The notes under the pieces are model-generated. The model searched no databases. It saw nothing but the letters and a program-made list of their open reading frames with translations, and had not been told where the DNA came from. From Acidimicrobiaceae bacterium (GTDB lineage Bacteria > Actinomycetota > Acidimicrobiia > Acidimicrobiales > Aldehydirespiratoraceae), in NCBI GenBank assembly GCA_009844405.1, contig VYBO01000125.1, positions 6,530-66,994 on the forward strand: a stretch of 60,465 nucleotides of DNA, written 5' to 3'. Below are positions 50,831-59,166 of the stretch, piece by piece. Position numbers and translations under genes: made by a program. Within the stretch, counting starts at the first letter, position 1. Each line of letters starts with the position of its first letter.

Positions 50831-51367
50831 CTCGGCCCACCGCCGCACGAAGGCCCGCTGGTGGCGAGTCTGGGGCGACTCGGGGTGCAGCCAGCTCTTC
50901 TCCACGTGCTGCCACCACACTGCGATCTGATCGAGGGCCCCCTGGCCGGTGAGCCCGTGGCGGACCAGCCAGCAGCCGACCACCGTCCCGGTGCGGCCGA
51001 TCCCGCCCCAGCAGTGCACATACACCGTGCGACCCTCACCGAGGGCGCCGTCGACGGCGTCGAGGATGGCCGCCATCTCGGCGGCGTGGCGCGGCACCGA
51101 CATGTCGGTGATCGGATAGCTCTCGCGCCGCACCGACCGGCCCAGAGCCCGCGCCTGCTCGTGCGCGACCTGCTCGTACGGGGCCAGCCCGTCGCGCCGC
51201 TGCGTCAAGTCGATGAAGCAGTCGACACCGGCCTCGATCAGCGCCCGCACCTTGGCCGCCGCCTCCCGCGGGTCCAACGCCCCCGGATACTCCCCCGCCA
51301 AGAACCGCCCCTCCCGAACCCAATAGCTATTCGGAATAGGTCGATCAGGACGGACGACAGCGCTCAT
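50816..51367 (-). CDS. Dual-specificity/tyrosine phosphatase-like protein
   Basis: A 183-residue cysteine phosphatase. The P-loop is VHCWGGIGRTGT with C119 and R125. The general acid is probably the Asp in ESYPITDMSVP. It starts at ATG 51367. The segment encoding CFIDLTQRRDGLA is duplicated as a fragment at 52431-52469. Substrate unknown. Confidence 0.88.
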   Translation of the reverse strand: MSAVVRPDRPIPNSYWVREGRFLAGEYPGALDPREAAAKVRALIEAGVDCFIDLTQRRDGLAPYEQVAHEQARALGRSVRRESYPITDMSVPRHAAEMAAILDAVDGALGEGRTVYVHCWGGIGRTGTVVGCWLVRHGLTGQGALDQIAVWWQHVEKSWLHPESPQTRHQRAFVRRWAEPRRR

Positions 51368-51679
51368 GGGCTAAGCCTCCTAGACCTCCGACCCCGGTGT
51401 CCAGCACATCTCAGAGACACCATGCATGCGTAAGCCCCGGCTCCCGTCCTAGTCGACCCAACAGGATCCTCGGACTGGCCCTCCGGGGCTTGCGACTTCC
51501 TCACAGAACAGCACTGCGAGGCGCTCCCATTATGCATCTCACGAGCTCTTTCGATCACACGGAACGATCAAACGATCTGTTCGGTGTCGCACCTTCGTAG
51601 CATCATGCGTGGCAGCATCAACAACGAGAACAGCACCGCGACCGAGCCGTCCGGTCGGACTGACGAGATTGAGGGCGCA

Positions 51680-52000
51680 ATGACTGGCACAGAGGACCGC
51701 TACGCCGACATCGAGGTCGACGTGTTGGACGACGCGGGCGTCCGCGCCGCCATCGACAACGCCCTCGCCCGGGCAGGATGCACCTGGGAGGAGCTCCAGG
51801 AGCAGGCCAAGGCTGGAAGCTTCTCCAGCGAGATCGCTCGGCGGGCCTGGTTCGTCGTGTCGTCCTTTGAGCCCTCGTCAGTCGTCGTCGACTCGCTGCG
51901 TGCAGAGATAGGGCGCGTAAGAGCCGATGAGGACTTCACGGCTCGGGCGGGGCGGCTCATCGAACGAGACAAGCAGTTGCTGGGTCGTCTGGCCCGGTGA
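51680..52000 (+). CDS. Small helical protein of unknown function
   Basis: A 106-residue protein with good coding bias: ALARAGCTWEELQEQAKAGS, then RRAWFVVSSFEPSS, and RLIERDKQLLGRLAR. ATG 51680 is preceded by GAGGG; an in-frame ATG at 51605 would lengthen it by 25 residues. It lies 16 bp before the VOC gene. I do not recognise a family. Confidence 0.55.
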   Translation: MTGTEDRYADIEVDVLDDAGVRAAIDNALARAGCTWEELQEQAKAGSFSSEIARRAWFVVSSFEPSSVVVDSLRAEIGRVRADEDFTARAGRLIERDKQLLGRLAR

Positions 52001-52016
52001 CGAAAGGCGGACACAC

Positions 52017-52415
52017 ATGCGGATCACATTGACCAACGTCATCGTCGACGACCAGGCCAAGGCCCTCGCCTTCTACACCGAGGTCCTCGGATTCCAGAAG
52101 CATCACGACGTGCCCGTCGGGGACTACTCGTGGCTCACCGTGGTCTCCCCGGAGCAGCCTGACGGGCCGGAGCTGCTCCTTGAACCCGCCGCGCACCCGG
52201 CCGCCAGGACATCGCGCGACGCCCTCACCGCCGACGGGGTCCCATCAGCACAGTTCACCGTCGACGACGTCCACGCCGAGCACGAGCGGCTGAGCGCCGC
52301 CGGCGTCGAGTTCACACTGCCGCCCACCGACGCCGGCACCGTTGTGATGGCCGTCTTCAATGACACCTGCGGAAACCTGATCCAGATCGTCACCCCGGCC
52401 CCAGAACCTGCATGA
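52017..52415 (+). CDS. VOC/glyoxalase-family protein
   Basis: A 132-residue vicinal-oxygen-chelate protein. TNVIVDDQAKALAFYTEVLGF at the start and VFNDTCGNLIQIV at the end are typical of the two beta-alpha-beta-beta-beta repeats. The metal or ligand cannot be told from sequence alone; the first repeat lacks the usual His. ATG 52017. Confidence 0.88.
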   Translation: MRITLTNVIVDDQAKALAFYTEVLGFQKHHDVPVGDYSWLTVVSPEQPDGPELLLEPAAHPAARTSRDALTADGVPSAQFTVDDVHAEHERLSAAGVEFTLPPTDAGTVVMAVFNDTCGNLIQIVTPAPEPA

Positions 52416-52430
52416 GCCCACACAGGCCTT

Positions 52431-52469
52431 GGCCAGCCCGTCGCGCCGCTGCGTCAGGTCGATGAAGCA
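52431..52469 (-). pseudogene. 39-bp fragment of the phosphatase gene
   Basis: It matches 51182-51220 inside the phosphatase gene with one mismatch and encodes CFIDLTQRRDGLA. No other part of the gene is present here. It lies 15 bp after the VOC stop, in the same orientation as the source, forming a direct repeat around 51182-52469. Confidence 0.85.
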
Positions 52470-52514
52470 ACCCGCACGAGGAAGCATCCGCTGGTCAGCA
52501 CCCCGCGCGCGGAC

Positions 52515-52919
52515 TCATGCCGACGCCGCCACCCGTCTCGCGGTCTGCACGCAGCGAGTTGCCCGATCGACTGCTCGGGTCGCGTCGGACAGAGCTACGG
52601 CGTCGGGCTCATACTCGGTCCTCGTCTTGAGCTGAAGCAGTCGGGTGAGGTTCTTCTCGACCTCCGAGCCGTCCTTGCCGGCCTGCCGTAGAAGCGATAG
52701 AGCCTGGCGGTGATCGGGCCCGGAGGCGCGCTGGCCCATGCGCAGGCCGGTTACGACGTCGGCCGCGTTGATGGCGGCGTGAATGGCGAGGCTGGTCGCA
52801 GCGGTCGACTGTTGGGCTTCGAGCGCGGCTCTCGATGCCTCCAGAAACTCCTCGGCCTTGGCCAGGTATGCCCGTGCTTCGGCGGAGTCGACCTTACGCG
52901 TGGGGACCTGCCTGGACAC
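52515..52919 (-). CDS. HEPN-domain partner of the MNT protein
   Basis: A 134-residue all-helical protein (EARAYLAKAEEFLEASRAAL, ATSLAIHAAINAADVV, and LLQLKTRTEYEPD), consistent with the HEPN family that pairs with minimal nucleotidyltransferases. The classical R-x4-6-H RNase motif is not obvious; KTRTEYEPD occupies the expected place. GTG 52919 overlaps the MNT stop (TAGTG). Confidence 0.72.
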   Translation of the reverse strand: MSRQVPTRKVDSAEARAYLAKAEEFLEASRAALEAQQSTAATSLAIHAAINAADVVTGLRMGQRASGPDHRQALSLLRQAGKDGSEVEKNLTRLLQLKTRTEYEPDAVALSDATRAVDRATRCVQTARRVAASA

Positions 52920-53548
52920 TATGACGACCGCGCAGGTGTTCCGCGAAGCTGCTCAATGGTGGCCCCGTACACGGTGACACCGTCGCGAACGACGTCTCGC
53001 CATACAACGGCGCGGCCTCGAAGCCGTTCTCCGATCTCGTGCTCGGCAATCTCGAGCATCTCGACCGGGTTGCCGGTGAGGCGCTCAGCCGTGCTGTGCC
53101 ATTGCTCTAGCGCCCAGCGCCACCCGTCGTCGTCCTCCTCGACAGTCTCGGGCCGCACCACTACCACGTCGATGTCGCTGTCGGCATCGGCAGCGCCGCG
53201 TGCGAACGAACCAAACACAATGACGCTCACCGGTGCCGGATCGAGCGCCGCGGCCGTCCGTCGCAGTTTGTCGATCACCGATTCGCGGGCACGGGCAAGC
53301 AGACTGATCGCCGGAGCCGCCACATGGTCGGGCACGAACCCGAACAAGGCCGATGGTGGCACCTCGCGTCGCGTGACAAGGCCGAGAGCGACCAGTGACG
53401 GCATGATCCGTGACGCCTGAGCGACGCTCACTCCCGACAACCGAGCGATGGTTCGCAGATTCAATTCCATTGTCGTCTCGACCAGCACGGCCAGGATCTT
53501 GCCCTGCGCGCCCGGAATCACCGCTTCGACTGGCTGCTTGAAGTCCAC
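52919..53548 (-). CDS. Minimal nucleotidyltransferase (MNT) with N-terminal winged helix
   Basis: A 209-residue protein. Residues about 1-65 form an HTH (LRTIARLSGVSVAQASRIMP). The nucleotidyltransferase motif GSFARGAADADSDIDVVVV is at about 113-131 (acidic pair D125/D127). In known pairs the MNT antitoxin AMPylates or neutralises the HEPN RNase. The HTH may autoregulate the operon. It is the first gene of the pair. Confidence 0.85.
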   Translation of the reverse strand: MDFKQPVEAVIPGAQGKILAVLVETTMELNLRTIARLSGVSVAQASRIMPSLVALGLVTRREVPPSALFGFVPDHVAAPAISLLARARESVIDKLRRTAAALDPAPVSVIVFGSFARGAADADSDIDVVVVRPETVEEDDDGWRWALEQWHSTAERLTGNPVEMLEIAEHEIGERLRGRAVVWRDVVRDGVTVYGATIEQLRGTPARSS

Positions 53549-53634
53549 GCCCCGACTCTAGCCATTATCACTCACTAATGAAACAACCGTTACATTTTTG
53601 AATGGCAGGTAGCAAGATAGCGGCCCGATCACGG

Positions 53635-55602
53635 CTAGCCCCCCGGCGCGGCGGCGATGCGATCACCGTGCGGGCGGGGGGCTTCGGCGGAGCGGCGGAT
53701 GTCGGAGAGGAACACCTCGACCTCGGCTAGGTCGATGGTGCGGCGCAGCGGCGGGAGGCCCCGGAGGAGGTCCTGGCGGTACCGGGCAGTCGCCAGCCGC
53801 GAGTCGAGCACCGCGACCACGCCCCGGTCCTGCGCGGAGCGGATGAGCCTCCCGGCGCCCTGGGCCAGCAGCGTGGCCGCCCGGGGAACGTCGATCTCGC
53901 GGAACGCGTGCGGCCCGAGCCGCTTGCGACGAGCGACCATCAGCGGCTCGTCGGGCCGCGGGAACGGAATGCGGTCCACGACCACCAGCGACAGCGACCG
54001 GCCAGGCACGTCCACGCCCTGCCACATGGTCATCGTGGCGAACAGGCAACTCTCCTCCTCCGCGGCGAACCGGCCGATCAGCTCGCGATTTGGCAGGTCC
54101 CCCTGGCAGTAGATCCGCAGCCCCGTCGTCTCCCGCACAGCCTCGGCGGCGCCCCTCATGGCCCCATAGCTGGTGAACAGCGCCAGAGTGCGCCCTCCGG
54201 CTGCGACAGCCATCCGGGCGATCTCCTGCTGCACGGCCTCCGCCCATCCAGGGTCCCTGGGGCCGGGCAGATGCTTCGCGCAATAGAGCAGGCCGAGGCT
54301 GCGGTAGTCGAACGGACTGCCCACATCGAGGCTGTCGTGGCCGTCGTCGGGCAGGCCGAGCCTGTCGGCCAGGTTGACGGGGACGGTCGCGCTGGTGAGG
54401 ACCGCCGGAGTGCGCGACCACAGCCGCTCCTCCAGCATCGGGCCGACATCGACGGGTGCGGTCCGCCAGACCGGGTTCCTCCCAGAGTCCTCCACCCAGA
54501 CGGCGTCCTCGTTGTCCGGGTCGGACGCGCGGGCGAGATCGGAGGTGAGGGCGTCGAGGAGCCGTCGGGCCATTCTCCGCCGCGTCTCGTCGCCATCCGC
54601 CTCGCGGACCTCGGCGCCGGCCGCGCCGAGCCGTCCCCGGCACAGGGCGACCGTCTCGATCAGGTCGTCGGGAAGCGATGTCAGGAGCGTGTCGCGGTGG
54701 GGGTCGAGAGCGTCCCGCAGAATGTTGCCGGCCGCCTCCACGCTGTCGGCTGTCGCCGAGCGCCCCACCACGGCCCTCACCGCCCGGGCCGCGTGCCTGA
54801 ACCGGCCTCCGGTGATCGACACCCCGGCGGCTCCGGCTGCGATGTCCTCGAGGGTGTGGGCCTCGTCGAACACGACCGCATCGTGGGGCGGCAGGATCTC
54901 CGCCTCGGTGAAGGTATGCAAGCTGTAGAGGGCGTGGTTCACCACCAGCACGTCGGCCTCAGCAGCCCTGTCGCGGGCCTGCTCGGCGAAGCACTCCGGC
55001 CCCGACGGGCAGTTCGCCGCGCCCGGGCACTCCCGCCCGGACACGCTCACCGCCTCCCAGGCCCGCACCGACGGCTCGAAGTCGAGTCCGGCCCGGTCGC
55101 CGTCGGCGGTCACATCGGCCCAGGCGGCCAACTTGCTGATCTCCTCGCGGATGCGCCCGGCCTCGGCGGCGGAGTCCGCCGCGATCAACTGCTGCTGCCC
55201 GCTGCCGGCCGCCGCGGCCCAGTCGGCGAGCTTCTTGCGGCAGACGTAGTTCGACCTGCCCTTCAGCACGCCGAACTTGAGCGGCATGCCCAGCGCCTCG
55301 GCCAGCAGGGGAAGATCCTTGTCCACGAGCTGGTCCTGGAGGGCCTTGGTGGCGGTGGCCACGACAGCCTTCTTCCCGCCCGCTGCCAGCGGAGCGAGGT
55401 AGGCCATCGACTTGCCGGTGCCGGTGCCGGCCGCCACCACCAGATGCCGGTCCTGGTCCAGAGCGGACGCGACCGCCTCGCACATCTCGAATTGGCCGGC
55501 TCGGCTCTCGCCGCCACCCGGCATCGCCGAGACGACCCCATGAAGCGCCTCGACGGCTTCCAGCGGCAGGTCCACGACCACCGACCGTACCCTCGAAACC
55601 AC
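53635..55602 (-). CDS. dinG: DinG/XPD-family ATP-dependent DNA helicase
   Basis: A roughly 655-residue SF2 helicase. Walker A AAGTGTGKSMAYLA, the DEAH motif in VVFDEAHTLEDIAAG and the C-terminal QGAGRLIRSAQDRG are present. Cysteines in YVCRKK, RECPGAANCPSGPECF form the iron-sulfur cluster. It resolves R-loops or stalled forks. GTG 55602 is my preferred start; a TTG at 55617 adds five residues. Divergent from the AhpD-like gene, with 35 bp between. Confidence 0.9.
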   Translation of the reverse strand: MVSRVRSVVVDLPLEAVEALHGVVSAMPGGGESRAGQFEMCEAVASALDQDRHLVVAAGTGTGKSMAYLAPLAAGGKKAVVATATKALQDQLVDKDLPLLAEALGMPLKFGVLKGRSNYVCRKKLADWAAAAGSGQQQLIAADSAAEAGRIREEISKLAAWADVTADGDRAGLDFEPSVRAWEAVSVSGRECPGAANCPSGPECFAEQARDRAAEADVLVVNHALYSLHTFTEAEILPPHDAVVFDEAHTLEDIAAGAAGVSITGGRFRHAARAVRAVVGRSATADSVEAAGNILRDALDPHRDTLLTSLPDDLIETVALCRGRLGAAGAEVREADGDETRRRMARRLLDALTSDLARASDPDNEDAVWVEDSGRNPVWRTAPVDVGPMLEERLWSRTPAVLTSATVPVNLADRLGLPDDGHDSLDVGSPFDYRSLGLLYCAKHLPGPRDPGWAEAVQQEIARMAVAAGGRTLALFTSYGAMRGAAEAVRETTGLRIYCQGDLPNRELIGRFAAEEESCLFATMTMWQGVDVPGRSLSLVVVDRIPFPRPDEPLMVARRKRLGPHAFREIDVPRAATLLAQGAGRLIRSAQDRGVVAVLDSRLATARYRQDLLRGLPPLRRTIDLAEVEVFLSDIRRSAEAPRPHGDRIAAAPGG

Positions 55603-55637
55603 CTGACGGTTCCGCAAGAGTGTGAGACGCTGGGTCT

Positions 55638-56185
55638 ATGGCGCGCATAGAGATCATTCCCGACGACTCATGGGACGGCGAACTCGGCGATATCCACCCC
55701 CGGGCCGTCGACCCGAGGTACGGCCGGGTCGACAACGTGTTGGCCGTGCACTCGCTGAACCCCCGCGGCATGGCGGCCCACCTGGCCCTGTACGAGTCGG
55801 CCATGGCCGGCACGGCGACGCTGCGCAAGGTCGAGCACGAGCTGATCGCACTGGTCGTGAGCCTCGCCAACGACTGCCACTACTGAGTGGTCCACCACCG
55901 GCGCGGTCTGCGCCGGCTGATCAACGACGACGAACTGGTCGCCGCGGTAGAGCAGGACTGGACGACGACGCCGCTCTCACCGAAGCGGTCGGCCATGCTG
56001 ACCTTCGCGGTCAAGCTCACCAAGGCGCCCGGCGCCATGGAGGACCCCGACGTCGACGCGCTGCGATCAGCCGGGTTCTCTGACCGCGACGTCCTCGACA
56101 TCGTCGAGGTGGTCGGCTACTACGCCTACGCCAACCGAATTGCCGACGGCCTAGGGAAGAAGCCGAGAACTGGATCCCCGACTAG
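55638..56185 (+). CDS. AhpD-like peroxidase-related protein, candidate selenoprotein (CxxU)
   Basis: From ATG 55638 the frame encodes ARIEIIPDDSW, then VEHELIALVVSLANDCHY, followed by TGA (55884-55886), then VVHHRRGLRRLINDDELV through VGYYAYANRIADGLG. In the AhpD/peroxidase-related family the motif is NDCHYCxxHH, so TGA occupies the second redox Cys (residue 83; C80 is the first). A bacterial SECIS-like hairpin follows. After DGLG a one-base slip (GGG at about 56153-56155) would restore the normal end EEAENWIPD and TAG at 56183-56185, giving 182 residues; unslipped, the frame runs to 56558. Thiol-selenol peroxidase activity is inferred. Confidence 0.8.
55884..55916 (+). promoter_or_regulatory. 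Candidate bacterial SECIS element
   Basis: After the in-frame TGA there are 11 nt, then CCGGCGC (55898-55904), loop GGTCT (55905-55909), GCGCCGG (55910-55916): a perfect 7-bp GC stem. The loop is 18 nt from the TGA and begins with G, satisfying the bacterial SECIS rules (loop 16-37 nt from UGA, G in first two loop positions). The apical GGUCU with a following GC is the same as the SelB-binding loop of E. coli fdhF. Translation through it stays in frame. Confidence 0.8.
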
Positions 56186-56539
56186 CCCCACTCCCCTCAG
56201 GGGCCGCGACCGCCCCCGGCGCCAGGCGCCGTCCGGCTCGCCATCAATCCAGAGCGCTGGCACCCACAATCCCAGATTCCGCAATACACTTCCCTACGCT
56301 GCGGAAAGATCAGGTGCACCGAGTCTGCTGCCGCCCCTGCGATCGCGAAAGCAAGGCGGGTTGCTGGCACTCCTGCTCCGCGACGAAGTCCACGGTCCTG
56401 TCGGCGCCGTCGGCCTATCGGTACTCGGATCGCCCGACCGCGACGAACTGGACGCGGCCGCCGCCGTCACCAAGCGCCCGCTGGCCGAGATCAACCTCAG
56501 GACGGCTCGAAGGGCCCGATTCTCGTTGACGCACCGAGC
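56186..56539 (+). other. Gap with a coding-like stretch of unknown origin
   Basis: Between the predicted AhpD end and the next gene, 56350-56558 in the AhpD frame has clear GC3 bias (LLALLLRDEVHGPVGAVG, LDAAAAVTKRPLAEINL) but no own start codon or recognisable family. It could be a remnant of another gene or, without the frame slip, an odd C-terminal extension of the AhpD-like protein. Confidence 0.35.
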
Positions 56540-56571
56540 TAGGAGCCGATACCGCTAGGAGCCGATACCGC
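56540..56571 (+). repeat. 16-bp tandem duplication containing the ribosome-binding site
   Basis: TAGGAGCCGATACCGC occurs twice, at 56540-56555 and 56556-56571, ending one base before the ATG at 56573. Each unit contains GGAG (56542 and 56558). The second sits 11 nt from the start codon. Recent tandem slippage is likely, and it doubles the Shine-Dalgarno. Confidence 0.85.
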
Positions 56572-56572
56572 C

Positions 56573-57457
56573 ATGACCCGCACCTCCCTGTACGTTCCCG
56601 GCGACTCTCCGGAGCGCTTCGACAAGGCCCTGGCCTCGGGGGCCGACACGGTGATCTGCGACCTAGAGGACACCGTGGCCGAGGCGGCCAAGCCGTCCGC
56701 ACGGGAGGCGGTGGCGAACTGGCTGCGGGGCCGGTCCGGCGCGCCGGTGTGGGTGCGGGTCAACAACCGCCCCGACCTTCTCAATGTCGACGCGGCCATG
56801 ATCCGGTCGCTGGTGGCCGACGGCGTCGGCTTGGCCGGGGTGGTCGTGCCCAAGGCCGACCCCGGCGCGTGTGCAACCGACTTCGGCGGTTGCCCGGTGA
56901 TGGCGCTCATCGAGTCGGCCGAGGGCGTGCTCAAGGTGCACAAGGTCGCCTCGGTCCCCGGGGTGGCGCGCCTTGCCATGGGCGAGGCCGACCTGGCCGC
57001 CGACATGGGCATGATGCCGTCGCACGACGGGTTGGAGATGTGGCCGATCCGCACCCGGGTGGTGGTGGCGTCGGTGGGCGCCGGGCTGATCGCGCCGTGC
57101 GGGCCGGTGTTCATGGATCTCGACGACGACGAGGGCCTGGCGGCCACCAGTGAGTCGCTGCGCCGTCTCGGCTTCGGCGGGCGGTCGGTGATCCACCCCA
57201 AGCAGGTGGCCGCGGTGAACGCGGCCTTCACGCCGACGGCGGAGGAGGTCGCCCACGCCGAGGCGGTAATGGCCGAACTGGAGGCGGCCACCGCCGAGGG
57301 ACGGGGAGTGGCCGTGCTGGACGACAAGTTCATCGACACCGCGGTGATCCGTCAAGCCCGCTCGGTACTGGCACGCGTCCCCGACCGCTCCCCACATCCA
57401 GGCGGGGAACTGGCAGCCAACGACGCCCATTCGAGCGCTCGCCGCTGCTCGCTCTAG
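56573..57457 (+). CDS. HpcH/HpaI aldolase / citrate lyase beta-like (CitE-type) protein
   Basis: A 294-residue TIM-barrel protein. RTSLYVPGDSPERFDKALA at the N-terminus, DTVICDLEDTVAE (metal Asp/Glu), ALIESAEGVL and RLAMGEADLAADMG match CitE-like lyases acting on acyl-CoA thioesters such as citramalyl- or malyl-CoA. No citrate lyase alpha/gamma genes are near, so it is not a classical citE. The substrate is unknown. Confidence 0.88.
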   Translation: MTRTSLYVPGDSPERFDKALASGADTVICDLEDTVAEAAKPSAREAVANWLRGRSGAPVWVRVNNRPDLLNVDAAMIRSLVADGVGLAGVVVPKADPGACATDFGGCPVMALIESAEGVLKVHKVASVPGVARLAMGEADLAADMGMMPSHDGLEMWPIRTRVVVASVGAGLIAPCGPVFMDLDDDEGLAATSESLRRLGFGGRSVIHPKQVAAVNAAFTPTAEEVAHAEAVMAELEAATAEGRGVAVLDDKFIDTAVIRQARSVLARVPDRSPHPGGELAANDAHSSARRCSL

Positions 57458-57513
57458 CTGGGACCGTTGCAGCCTGGGCCAGCGACGTGCCCTGGGCTGG
57501 GCTCATCTGTCGG

Positions 57514-57625
57514 GCTGGGGAGATTTGAACTCCCGACCTTCGATCCCCCAACGGGCTTGATGGCACGCTCGGCGGCGGCCATTGCTGCGCTGGGGAGATT
57601 TGAACTCCCGACCTTCGGTCCCCCA
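57514..57625 (-). repeat. Two tRNA T-arm-like repeats 75 bp apart
   Basis: 57514-57550 and 57589-57625 are nearly identical (GCTGGGGAGATTTGAACTCC at the start). On the minus strand each gives GGGAG-TTCAAAT-CTCCC, a 5-bp stem with the typical T-loop. I could not build the acceptor, D or anticodon arms for a full tRNA at either copy, so they are probably tRNA 3'-end fragments as left by tRNA-targeting integration. The neighbouring words GTACCAACGAGTACCAA (57656-57672) and a doubled CCGTTAGAAGAT (57742-57765) add to the att-like character. They lie in the 333-bp gap between the CitE-like gene and bioA. Confidence 0.6.
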
Positions 57626-57790
57626 GTTCCACAAAGGCCGTCTCGGCCAGTACCAACGAGTACCAAAAAAGCCCTTCTGAACTCTTGTTTTGTAAGATCA
57701 GCGTCACAAGCCGTACCTGCGGATAATCCTCCGTAACGGATCGTCCGTTAGAAGATCCGTTAGAAGATTCGGCCCCTGCTGGGCTGGTGC

Positions 57791-59101
57791 CTACTGCTGT
57801 CTTGCGGCCTCGACCATGGACGAGGCGATGGTGCGGATGTTCGACACGCTCGACACGTAGGGCGGCATGGTGTACAGGAGCCGTCCGAACGGCCGCAGCC
57901 ATACGCCCCGCTTGATGAGGGTTTCTTGCGTTCGGGCTATCGGGACGGGCTCGTGCATCTCCAGGACGCCGATCGCTCCGAGAACGCGGACATCTCGAAC
58001 GCCCGGCAGCGACGCAGCCGGCGCCAGTCCTACCGTCAACTCGTCCTCGATCTGCTGCACCTCGCTGCGCCAGTCGCGTGACAGCAGCAGCTTGATGCTC
58101 GCCAGCGAAACCGACGCCGCCAGAGGGTTGGCCATGTACGTCGGGCCGTGCATGAGTGCGCCCGACTCGGCCGCGTTGACGCCCTTTGCAATCTCAGGGG
58201 TGCACAGCACGGCGGCCATGGTGAGGTAGCCACCCGTGAGTGCCTTGCCGACGCACATGATGTCGGGGCTGACACCGGCGTGGTCACAGCCGAACAGCTC
58301 CCCTGAGCGGCCGAACCCCGTGGCGATCTCATCCGCGATCAGAGGAACCTCGTACTCGTGGCAGAGCTGGCGCACCGCCCGCAGGTAGTCCGGCGAGTAG
58401 AACCGCATACCGCCTGCGCCCTGCACGACGGGCTCAATGACGACCGCCGCGATCTCTTCGGAGTGGGTGGCCAGCAGGTCGGCGAACTCGGCGACGTGGC
58501 TATCGTCAAACTTCTCGCCGAAGCGCGGGCTGGGTACGGGAGCGAAGATCTGTTCGGGAAGCATGCCGGTGAACATCGAGTGCATCCCGTTGACGGGATC
58601 GCACACCGACATGCACCCCAGCGTGTCGCCGTGATAGCCGCCCCGCACGGTTAGAAGGCGCGTGCGCTCGGACCGGCCCACACCCCGGGCGTATTGCAGC
58701 GCCATCTTGATCGCAATCTCAACCGACACCGATCCCGAGTCGGCCAGAAAGACGTGCTCCAGCCCTGCCGGCGCGATGTCGACCAGAGTCTCGGCCAGCT
58801 CGACCGCGGGGTGATGGGTGACCCCACCGAACATCACATGGGCCATATCCCCAAGCTGGTTGCGGACGGCTTGGTCAAGAACTGGATGGCGGTATCCGTG
58901 GATGGCTGCCCACCACGAGGACATGCCATCGATGACTTGGGTGCCGTCCGACAGAGTGAGCGCGACTCCTCGCGCGGATTTCACCACAATCGGCTCGACA
59001 GCGGCCGGCATCGGTGCATACGGGTGCCACAGCAGCCGCCGATCCCGAACAAGCAGCGTCTCCCCCGCCGCGCGGTCAGTGCCCGTACGGGTTTCTGTCA
59101 T
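57791..59101 (-). CDS. bioA: Adenosylmethionine-8-amino-7-oxononanoate aminotransferase
   Basis: A 436-residue fold-type I aminotransferase for the DAPA step of biotin synthesis, with SAM as amino donor. Typical features: RDRRLLWHPYAPM and GMSSWWAAIHGYRHP near the N-terminus, GGYHGDTLGCMSV, and the PLP lysine in CVGKALTGGYLT. It is the last gene of the bioB-bsaP-cupin-bioA operon. Confidence 0.95.
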   Translation of the reverse strand: MTETRTGTDRAAGETLLVRDRRLLWHPYAPMPAAVEPIVVKSARGVALTLSDGTQVIDGMSSWWAAIHGYRHPVLDQAVRNQLGDMAHVMFGGVTHHPAVELAETLVDIAPAGLEHVFLADSGSVSVEIAIKMALQYARGVGRSERTRLLTVRGGYHGDTLGCMSVCDPVNGMHSMFTGMLPEQIFAPVPSPRFGEKFDDSHVAEFADLLATHSEEIAAVVIEPVVQGAGGMRFYSPDYLRAVRQLCHEYEVPLIADEIATGFGRSGELFGCDHAGVSPDIMCVGKALTGGYLTMAAVLCTPEIAKGVNAAESGALMHGPTYMANPLAASVSLASIKLLLSRDWRSEVQQIEDELTVGLAPAASLPGVRDVRVLGAIGVLEMHEPVPIARTQETLIKRGVWLRPFGRLLYTMPPYVSSVSNIRTIASSMVEAARQQ

Positions 59102-59166
59102 GCCGACATTGGCGGACGGTCCGGGGCTTGCCAGTGGCGAATAGGCGCACTACTCGGATGCTGCCA

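Noticed and set aside
55887-56558. A separate gene starting at GTG just after the AhpD TGA
   Set aside because: It would begin in the middle of the AhpD fold, right after the first redox Cys, with no Shine-Dalgarno. Continuous family similarity across the TGA and the SECIS-like hairpin favour one gene.
57505-57680. Tandem tRNA genes on the minus strand
   Set aside because: T arms and 75-bp spacing fit, but acceptor strands do not pair and no D or anticodon arms could be built.
57467-57736. An 89-residue protein with repeated GRFELPTF words
   Set aside because: The words are translations of the tRNA T-arm-like repeats, a known source of spurious proteins in high-GC genomes.
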